From positions 1 through 7,345 of the forward strand of contig DGOE01000135.1 in the NCBI GenBank assembly GCA_002389295.1: a DNA stretch of 7,345 bases, in the 5' to 3' direction. The first letter of the stretch is position 1, and every line of letters begins with the position of its first letter. A program made the translations under genes and the position numbers. The notes beneath the pieces are model-generated. The model ran no database searches, was not told where the DNA came from, and saw only the letters and a program-made list of their open reading frames with translations. This stretch comes from Flavobacteriales bacterium UBA4474 (GTDB lineage: Bacteria; Bacteroidota; Bacteroidia; Flavobacteriales_D; Sanyastnellaceae). Below, piece after piece: positions 1 to 5,579 of this stretch.

Positions 1-158
1 GGAGCCTCCTCAGCGGGGGTTTCCTCAGATTTCGTTTCAGATTCAGGGGCTTCTTCGTTCGCCGGTGTGGCGTCTTGGGCCTCCTGCGGCTGATCAGCCG
101 CAGCACCTTCCGGTGCATTTGCCTGTTCTTCAGGCTTTTGGTTTTCTTCGGTCATCAT
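1..158 (-). CDS. Partial CDS: acidic, disordered N-terminus of an unidentified protein
   Basis: Only the first 52 codons are inside the window; the gene continues past the left edge. From the second of two adjacent ATGs (bases 153-155) the protein begins MTEENQKPEEQANAPEG and goes on with Glu, Ala, Pro and Gln. I count 16 acidic against 2 basic residues in 51, with no hydrophobic segment, so this is a disordered cytosolic-type leader, not a signal peptide. Such acidic tails precede the folded domain in several Bacteroidota proteins (DUF349 proteins and GrpE are examples), but no domain is visible here and I assign no function. Start choice is open: ATGs lie at 158, 155 and, in frame, at 197 (adding MALAADTKDPSSL). 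None has a clear Shine-Dalgarno sequence. The MTEENQ start looks most natural. A promoter at 250-279 lies in the gap behind the upstream giant gene, so this gene probably has its own transcript. Confidence 0.7.
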   Translation of the reverse strand, partial: MMTEENQKPEEQANAPEGAAADQPQEAQDATPANEEAPESETKSEETPAEEA

Positions 159-249
159 GAGACTCGAAGGGTCTTTTGTATCCGCAGCAAGCGCCATAAC
201 TGCAGAGGGGATTGAACTTAAGGCCTGTGGCGCCGGCCCTAAAGGGGCG

Positions 250-279
250 CAAAAATAGCACGAAATCCGTGGTTATCAA
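250..279 (-). promoter_or_regulatory. Bacteroidota-type promoter for the left-edge gene
   Basis: Read on the minus strand, TTG (bases 279-277) is followed by 19 bases and then TATTTTTG (bases 257-250). This is an exact match to the Bacteroidota primary sigma consensus TTG-N(17-23)-TAnnTTTG. Transcription would begin near base 244, leaving a leader of about 85 nt before the ATG at 158, or about 47 nt before the one at 197. It sits about 30 bp after the stop codon of the giant gene, so the downstream gene need not depend on read-through. Confidence 0.6.
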
Positions 280-308
280 GCCACAAGGACGTTTTTCATG
301 CCCTGTGC

Positions 309-3300
309 TCAATTCGAGACCAAACGGGCGTTCCGGAATCCACTGGATTGGGCCTCGGCCAGCCAGCGGCGGGCCTCGGCCTCGCCTGCGTTTCGGGTCC
401 TGTAGCGCGTCAGGCCATCTGCCCTCAGCGACCGAATGGCCCACCCCAAAGGTGCATCCAAGATGGCATTGGCCAACTTCACTGGAATCGTACTGCTGAA
501 CACCCCCAATTCGACATACCAACCCTGCCCTTGCACTGGCTGTGCCTCCACTGGATCCATTACAATGTCAGCTTCCGCGCCGTTTTCCATACCCGTGATG
601 GGCGCCACAGATGTCGTAGAGGCTTGAGAAATTGGCGTCCTGCGCCCATTGATGTAGACCACGATAAAGGCATCAGACCGCCCCAATTCCAACAATTCAG
701 CCTTGTGCAGCAGGGCTTCATCCAGCGTTCCGAATCTTCCCGAAAACAGGCGCAGCCACCCATCGGTGCCGGCATCTTCCCTCGTCAAAGTCCCCAGGGA
801 CGTCAACGCTGAGGCGTCAGGCACACCCCTAAAGGCGCCGACCTGAACACTGAAAACCCGTCCCTGGACCAAGTCCCAAGTGGGAATGTCCTCTCTGCGG
901 GTTGGCACCTCGGCCGCACCATTTCCTTCCAGCCCATTCGCAGCTAACCCAGCCCCTCCAACACCGGCTGGACTTTCATCCGGGCGGACATTGATGCGGC
1001 CTTGCTCTTGACGCTCTGCGGCAAGCAATTCAGGTGCTGGACGAGAAGCCCTGACGCGGACCCCGTCAACAAAGCGGACCACAAAGGCATCCTCATATCC
1101 CAATTCCCGGATCGCATTCCGCGCCTCAACTGCCCGGTCATAAGCGTCAAAGCTTCCCGCCATGTAGCGGGTAATGCCATTGGGTAAGGCATTGGCCCAC
1201 ATCGGATCAAACGCCGCAAACAGCGCTGCGGGAAGGGCCTTTCGAAACGCCCCAACCTGCACCTTGTATTCAACCCCCACCTCCATTGGGGCACCCAAAT
1301 CGGCCGCAAAAACAGCAGCAGCTGATTCCCCGCTGGTCACAGCGTTTCCGAGAATGGCGCGTTCCATCGCCTCACGCTCGATGGGCCTGAGCGTCAAACC
1401 ATTTCCGCGTCCGCCTCCTGCCCCGGACTGCCCCACCACTTGAGCCTCCGGCAAAATGATGCCGTATGCGGCAACCGCTTCATTCTGCCGGGCAGCGCCA
1501 GCGTCCACAGCGGCGGGTTCGGAAGGGGGCACAATGGCCTCTTCCTCTGGTGATGGCAAGGAAGCCACGTCTTCTGCCTCCACCGGAGGTGTGGTGGCCA
1601 CGTCCGTACCCCCGGCAACCTCAGGCTCTGCAACCTCAGGCTCTGCAGGCTCAACTTCCTCAGCATCGGCAATCTCGACCACCTCGCCAGAAGTCAACTT
1701 CGAGGCCAACTGGTCTACGTCGAGGGCGGCCATGGCCGACTTCAAGTCTTTAGAAGCAAAGAAATTGCGCTTATCCCAAGCCAGTCTTGCTGCACGTCCT
1801 GCCCCCGGCAATGGCCGGCTGTTCTCCATTTGATGAAATTCAGTCCACGCCGCCAATGCCTCCTGCTCTTGGGCTGCCCATGCACTTCCCGCCTGCTGAG
1901 CGCGCGCACCCAGCAAGGTCATCAATTCCGTGAGCTGCTCCAGGTCAGAATCCGACCAGTCAGGCAGCACCTCAGACAGTGCAGATTGCGCATTTTCCGG
2001 CGCGGGTGAAGCTGTCGGCACATCCCCAACAGCCACATCTTCTGCTGCATCCGCTATTTGCTCAGCAGCATCTACTGCCGCAGTCTCTACCGGGTCGGCG
2101 TCAGCCATGTCTGAAACTGGAGCCGACGGCACAACCGGCTCGGATGCAGAAACGTCACCGGCGGCCCCTTCTTCCAGCGCCCCTTCCACAGGCACCTCCT
2201 CTTCAATATTTGCTTCGGGTGCAGGCTCAACAGCCAAATCCGCATCCTCGGTGTCCAAGTCTGGCTCCTCGGTACTTTCCTCGGCTGCCAGCGCCACAGC
2301 AGCTTCCACATCAAATTGGATCGCCTCCCACCTCTCGGCCCAAGCCCGCCAAGCCCCCTCTGCCCTTTCCATGGCCGACCTCCTGGCCAACAGCGCATCA
2401 TAACGGGCTGCTCCTGTCGCTCCCTCCTGTTTGGACTGCTCATCCGCCACGCCTTGCTCCAAAAGGCGGATTTGATCCATTTCCAATGCGAGCGCTGCAA
2501 TGTCTTCCTCAAATTCCATGGGCGGATTCGCCAGGTCCAGCGCCTGCCATCCGCTCACAAGCGGCTCACGTTCGAGCCTCCACTCCCCCTGCAATTGGTC
2601 CAATTCCTCCAACACGGCCTCTGCTACGGCGGAATATGCAGACCTCACGCGTTGGTCCAAGGCCATCCATTCCGCTCCATTCTCAACCGGAGCAAGGCCC
2701 TGGCCATCCAGCACCTTCGCCAATCGCTCCCAGGCGCGGTCAACCTCTTTGGATTGGCCCACGGCCGCACCCCATTCCTCTTTCCAATCGTCTGTGGTTG
2801 CAGGGCGCTCTCCCCCTTCATCTGACGATTCAATCTGCTCCGGAAACAAGGCCATGACCATGGTCACATCGGCCTCGCCTGCGCCAGGGGTCAACAGCAA
2901 ATCTTGAACGCCGTCTGCAGCACCTTCAGGATCAGCCATCGCTGAATCGCGGGCATCCTCTTGCTCGTCTTGCGCAGCGGCCACGTCCACGCCTTCATCG
3001 ACGCTGACCTCGGGGCGCTCAGCATCCACATCGGCCAAGTCCATTTCAGGGGCACCCTCCCCAGCGGCATCCGCTGCTTCGGACACCGCCAAGTCTGCGT
3101 CGTCTCCTTCCGGCCTTTGCTCGACCCAGATGTCTTGGCTGCGGGCGAGTAAATCCGCTTCACGGGTGAGCCAGGCCCCGCGCCAACCCGAGCGGTCCCT
3201 TCTGCTCCACACAGCAGGAGCCGATGACAGCACTTGATTCCAGTCCGCCATCAGCGCATCGCCTTCCAAGCGCGGCATTTCTGCCGCATCCGGATTTGCA

Positions 3301-5459
3301 CCGGGAATGCCCCGGTCTGCATCGCGCCATTCAGACCAACGCCGCTTAAGGCCTGTCAGGTCAGCCCCTGAGACGCCCCACAATTCACGGACAGCCAGCC
3401 GATCCCTGCGGTATGCCAACGCCGCTTCACCGGCCACCTTGGCCAACGATGCCTTGGTCGCGGATTGAACGGCGCGCGTCCATTCATCCAGCATGTCGCG
3501 GATATCATTCGTAGCGATGCCATCGCGCAACCGGGCATCCATCATTTCGCCATTTGGCGTCCACGATTCCATCTCGTCGATCAAATCAAACAACGCACCC
3601 GCCTTGGTGACGTCGGGATCATCCAAGAAATCCCGTTCCAAAAAAAGCACGCGCTCGGCGCGGGTTTCCCACACTTCAACCAGCACCTCAGGGCGCTCTT
3701 CGAGCAAGCGCTCCACCACCTCCGGGTCGTCCGGCACACGCTCGGCAATTTCCTCGGCATCCCCGCGCAGCCACAGGGCCGCTGCTGCAGCCTCAACGGA
3801 TGGGTCCACATCCTCTGCCTCTGGGTCCCCTGCGCCGAGCGTATCCTCCGCACCCTGCAGCGCCGAACCGGCCGCTGCATCCTCGCGATCGACAGTCTCC
3901 CCGACATCTGATACATCTGAAACCGCCTCCGATACCACGTCTTCTCCGGAAGCATCTGCCGGTTCACCCTCAAACCTTGCGTTCAACCAAGAGGTCCAAC
4001 CCGCTGTTTCTGAGACACCTGAGGACTCACTTGACGAAGCAGACTCCCCAGCGGCGCCATCTGCAAGGGAGGACGAAACGGGCGCAGGACCGACCTGTAC
4101 ATCAGAAAGCAGGGCCCAATCGGCGGCGACATCGGTTTTTCCCTCCAAGACCCAACCATCACTTCCGCGTTTCAATTCCCACGCCCCCTCCCCATTGCCA
4201 AAGGACTCGGAGATCACACGGCCATCGGCATCCTCCAATACGATGCGCACGGCCGCTTCGCCGGCAAAAGCCACATGGGACGGGGCATCGCCATCGAGGG
4301 ATTCAGCGGCCATTTCTTCTCCGTTAGAAAAAACCCGCAGGGTCAGTCCTTCGCTCGCCACTTCGTCCGCAGACCAAGCCACAGAACCCGTGGCCATGCT
4401 GCCCGCTCCCAAACCTATTCGGTAAGCGTGCACCTTGCCCGCCACGGCAGCCCTGTTGGATGCCATCCATGCACCTCCATCGGCTTCTGGGATAAAAAAG
4501 ACATCGTCATTGACCGAATTGATGGGGTAAGGCAGGCGGTGCGGCTGCGCTGTGGGGAAACCATCAAGCCCGCAGTTGACCGCATAGATATCAAACCCAC
4601 CCAGCCCGCCAGGCCGATTGGAAGAGAAGTACAAGGTGCCTTCCTTGGACAGGTAGGCGTCCTTCTCATCGTATTCAGAATTGACCGCAGCGCCCAAGGG
4701 CACCGGATCGGTGTACTCCCCCATGCGGATGGACACCCGATAGAGGTCGCTGCCCCGGCTGCCCTTCTTGCCCAAGGAAGCGAACACCAAAACGGTGTCT
4801 CCATCGTGCACAGCCAACCTGCCCGGCGTAGATTTTTCATCGGCCTTGGAGCGCAGTGAGGGCGGCGTCGCCACAAGCCTCAGCCCTTCGACGTCGGGAT
4901 TGTAATAACGAAAGGAGGCTTCCGGATCGGCGGGGATCCGCTCATACACCTCCAGCGCCACGGCTTCGGATGGATCCCATTCCACTGCGCGGCAGGCTTG
5001 GGCTGCCTCTTCGGCCTCGGCTTTGAACCGCGCTTTCTTTCCGCCCTTGGCGAGGTAGGCCGCATAGAGGTCACCGGCCCGGTCAAAATCATATTCCAAC
5101 TGCGCCAACCGCGCTTGGTGGTACCCCAAATCCAGATCATCGCATCCCTTGCGCAAGGCAATGCGCAAATGACGCCGGACCAACGCCAACCTTCCCGGTT
5201 CACTCAAAGCGCAGCCCGCCAACCGGCCATGCAAGCAAGCCTCCTCGGGAAACAAACTCACCAACCGCTCAAAATCGGCCATGGCCTCAAGGAACGCTCC
5301 GGCTTGGTATGACGCTTCCGCGCGGGCCCTCACTTCTTCCTGGGCCAAGCCACCTTGACCGTTGACATTCCCTGCCACAGAAAAAGAAAAGAGCAACACC
5401 CCGCACAAGCGCCATTTCACCGACGCCGTCCAATCCCACACGACATCGATTGGATGCAT
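309..5459 (-). CDS. Giant exported TPR-PD40 protein with three C-terminal SPOR-like domains
   Basis: About 1716 residues, numbered from the ATG at 5459. Order seen: signal peptide (1-34); TPR-like helices (about 40-160); PD40 propeller motifs (215-350), including KEGTLYFSSNRPGGLGGFDI; a beta-rich domain (356-448); three Trp-rich helical blocks (560-780, 863-1060, 1158-1260) separated by acidic Ala/Asp/Glu/Val/Pro linkers (461-559, 781-862, 1061-1157, 1261-1325); three SPOR-like domains (1394-1470, 1531-1610, 1644-1716) with the signature VQVGAF in the first two and VELGVF in the third. SPOR domains generally bind peptidoglycan, often glycan stripped of stem peptides. The front half resembles PorE/OmpA-family proteins of gliding and type IX secretion, but there is no OmpA C-terminal domain and no lipobox. 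I infer a periplasmic or outer-membrane-associated peptidoglycan-binding scaffold. Start alternatives: ATG at 5549 adds 30 unconvincing residues; GTG at 5420 gives the tidiest signal peptide (MKWRLCGVLLFSFSVAG). No strong promoter or terminator was found for it. Confidence 0.88.
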   Translation of the reverse strand: MHPIDVVWDWTASVKWRLCGVLLFSFSVAGNVNGQGGLAQEEVRARAEASYQAGAFLEAMADFERLVSLFPEEACLHGRLAGCALSEPGRLALVRRHLRIALRKGCDDLDLGYHQARLAQLEYDFDRAGDLYAAYLAKGGKKARFKAEAEEAAQACRAVEWDPSEAVALEVYERIPADPEASFRYYNPDVEGLRLVATPPSLRSKADEKSTPGRLAVHDGDTVLVFASLGKKGSRGSDLYRVSIRMGEYTDPVPLGAAVNSEYDEKDAYLSKEGTLYFSSNRPGGLGGFDIYAVNCGLDGFPTAQPHRLPYPINSVNDDVFFIPEADGGAWMASNRAAVAGKVHAYRIGLGAGSMATGSVAWSADEVASEGLTLRVFSNGEEMAAESLDGDAPSHVAFAGEAAVRIVLEDADGRVISESFGNGEGAWELKRGSDGWVLEGKTDVAADWALLSDVQVGPAPVSSSLADGAAGESASSSESSGVSETAGWTSWLNARFEGEPADASGEDVVSEAVSDVSDVGETVDREDAAAGSALQGAEDTLGAGDPEAEDVDPSVEAAAAALWLRGDAEEIAERVPDDPEVVERLLEERPEVLVEVWETRAERVLFLERDFLDDPDVTKAGALFDLIDEMESWTPNGEMMDARLRDGIATNDIRDMLDEWTRAVQSATKASLAKVAGEAALAYRRDRLAVRELWGVSGADLTGLKRRWSEWRDADRGIPGANPDAAEMPRLEGDALMADWNQVLSSAPAVWSRRDRSGWRGAWLTREADLLARSQDIWVEQRPEGDDADLAVSEAADAAGEGAPEMDLADVDAERPEVSVDEGVDVAAAQDEQEDARDSAMADPEGAADGVQDLLLTPGAGEADVTMVMALFPEQIESSDEGGERPATTDDWKEEWGAAVGQSKEVDRAWERLAKVLDGQGLAPVENGAEWMALDQRVRSAYSAVAEAVLEELDQLQGEWRLEREPLVSGWQALDLANPPMEFEEDIAALALEMDQIRLLEQGVADEQSKQEGATGAARYDALLARRSAMERAEGAWRAWAERWEAIQFDVEAAVALAAEESTEEPDLDTEDADLAVEPAPEANIEEEVPVEGALEEGAAGDVSASEPVVPSAPVSDMADADPVETAAVDAAEQIADAAEDVAVGDVPTASPAPENAQSALSEVLPDWSDSDLEQLTELMTLLGARAQQAGSAWAAQEQEALAAWTEFHQMENSRPLPGAGRAARLAWDKRNFFASKDLKSAMAALDVDQLASKLTSGEVVEIADAEEVEPAEPEVAEPEVAGGTDVATTPPVEAEDVASLPSPEEEAIVPPSEPAAVDAGAARQNEAVAAYGIILPEAQVVGQSGAGGGRGNGLTLRPIEREAMERAILGNAVTSGESAAAVFAADLGAPMEVGVEYKVQVGAFRKALPAALFAAFDPMWANALPNGITRYMAGSFDAYDRAVEARNAIRELGYEDAFVVRFVDGVRVRASRPAPELLAAERQEQGRINVRPDESPAGVGGAGLAANGLEGNGAAEVPTRREDIPTWDLVQGRVFSVQVGAFRGVPDASALTSLGTLTREDAGTDGWLRLFSGRFGTLDEALLHKAELLELGRSDAFIVVYINGRRTPISQASTTSVAPITGMENGAEADIVMDPVEAQPVQGQGWYVELGVFSSTIPVKLANAILDAPLGWAIRSLRADGLTRYRTRNAGEAEARRWLAEAQSSGFRNARLVSN
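312..527 (-). other. SPOR-like domain 3 of the giant protein, diverged
   Basis: Residues about 1644-1716, ending at the C-terminus. The first strand is WYVELGVF instead of VQVGAF, LTRYRTRNAGEAEA replaces the usual T.Y..G.F segment, and the last strand is shortened to FRNARLVSN. The fold is still recognisable, but ligand binding may differ from domains 1 and 2. Confidence 0.7.
630..869 (-). other. SPOR-like domain 2 of the giant protein
   Basis: Residues about 1531-1610. It shares VFSVQVGAF at the first strand, WLRLFSGRFGTLDEA in the middle and DAFIVVYINGRR at the end, matching domain 1 position by position. The middle loop is shorter and contains an Asp/Gly-rich turn (EDAGTDG). Confidence 0.8.
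1050..1280 (-). other. SPOR-like domain 1 of the giant protein
   Basis: Residues about 1394-1470. A first strand YKVQVGAF, a helix, a loop with GITRYMAGSF, a second helix (AYDRAVEARNAIRELGY) and a closing strand DAFVVRFVDG reproduce the beta-alpha-beta-beta-alpha-beta SPOR layout. It is the best conserved of the three together with domain 2. Confidence 0.8.
1616..1645. repeat. 15-bp perfect tandem repeat (two copies) inside the giant gene
   Basis: CAACCTCAGGCTCTG occurs twice in direct succession (1616-1630, 1631-1645), followed by a partial third unit starting CAGGCTCAA. In the coding strand it encodes the pentapeptide register AEPEV twice within the fourth acidic linker. The unit length is a multiple of three, so gain or loss of copies would keep the reading frame. 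Confidence 0.85.
4116..4394 (-). other. Beta-rich domain after the propeller, possibly regulatory-like (CRD-type)
   Basis: Residues 356-448 alternate short hydrophobic strands with Gly/Asp/Asn turns (for example LTLRVFSNG, AAVRIVLEDADGRVI, GWVLEGK). Position and strand pattern fit the small carboxypeptidase-regulatory-like domain that follows the propeller in PorE-type proteins. The assignment rests on pattern and order only. Confidence 0.35.
4410..4817 (-). other. PD40 (WD40-like) beta-propeller motifs of the giant protein
   Basis: Three motif copies are visible: one around DTVLVFASLG...GSDLYRV, a canonical one with LYFSSNRPGGLGGFDIYAV, and one around DDVFFIPE...WMASNR...HAYRI. The strand, SNRPGG turn, then D(I/L)Y pattern is the hallmark of PD40 repeats. 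Three copies are too few for a full propeller, so neighbouring sequence must supply degenerate blades or the fold is partial. Confidence 0.75.
4980..5342 (-). other. TPR-like helical repeat region of the giant protein
   Basis: Residues about 40-160 show the TPR pattern: a helix pair with A..SYQAGAFLEAMADFERL followed by LFP, and later YHQARLAQLEYDFDRAGDLY, which resembles the TPR that precedes PD40 repeats in Bacteroidota OmpA/PorE-like proteins. TPRs normally make protein-protein contacts; the partner here is unknown. Four of the five cysteines of the mature protein lie in this region. Confidence 0.65.
5358..5459 (-). other. Signal peptide coding segment of the giant protein
   Basis: A basic patch (KWR) is followed by the hydrophobic stretch LCGVLLFSFSVAG and small residues (NVNGQGG). 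Signal peptidase I could cut after Gly30 (VAG) or Gly34 (VNG). The single Cys lies before the hydrophobic core in WRLC, which is not a lipobox, so a lipoprotein is unlikely. If translation starts at the GTG at 5420 the signal peptide shortens to about 21 residues, closer to the usual size. Confidence 0.7.
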
Positions 5460-5533
5460 ATGGCAAATTGACCACTGAAACGGCTCCGTCGCGTAGGATT
5501 GCCGCGGTTTTTCAACAGGAAAGACCTGACCTT

Positions 5534-5561
5534 TTGTCACTGCGCTCACCTGCTACCTTTG
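5534..5561 (+). promoter_or_regulatory. Bacteroidota-type promoter of pruA
   Basis: TTG at 5534-5536 (within CTTTTG) is followed by 17 bases and TACCTTTG at 5554-5561, which matches TTG-N(17-23)-TAnnTTTG. Transcription would start around 5566-5568, giving a leader of only about 12-14 nt before the ATG at 5580. This supports 5580 as the pruA start and excludes the in-frame ATG at 5499, which lies upstream of the promoter. Confidence 0.65.
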
Positions 5562-5579
5562 CGCGCAGATTCGCACAAC

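Noticed and set aside
230..250. GC-rich hairpin (GCGCC...GGCGC) after the giant gene as a terminator
   Set aside because: The stem has a 3-nt bulge and is not followed by a U tract on the minus strand; it also overlaps the -7 element and start region of the next gene's promoter.
130..522. Minus-strand open frame spanning the gap between the giant gene and the left-edge gene
   Set aside because: It overlaps the third SPOR domain out of frame and the acidic start of the next gene; both overlapped frames are far better supported.
1979..2857. Long plus-strand open frame (292 codons) opposite the giant gene
   Set aside because: It is Pro/Arg/Gln-rich with no recognisable domain and lies antisense to the acidic, GC-rich coding sequence, which naturally leaves stop-free antisense frames.
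3493..4425. Long plus-strand open frame (310 codons), Ser/Ala/Thr-rich
   Set aside because: The composition is the antisense image of Asp/Glu/Ala codons in the acidic linkers; no start signal, promoter or domain supports it.
5499..5579. N-terminal extension of pruA from the ATG at 5499
   Set aside because: The extra 27 residues do not belong to the family, and the best promoter lies downstream of that ATG.
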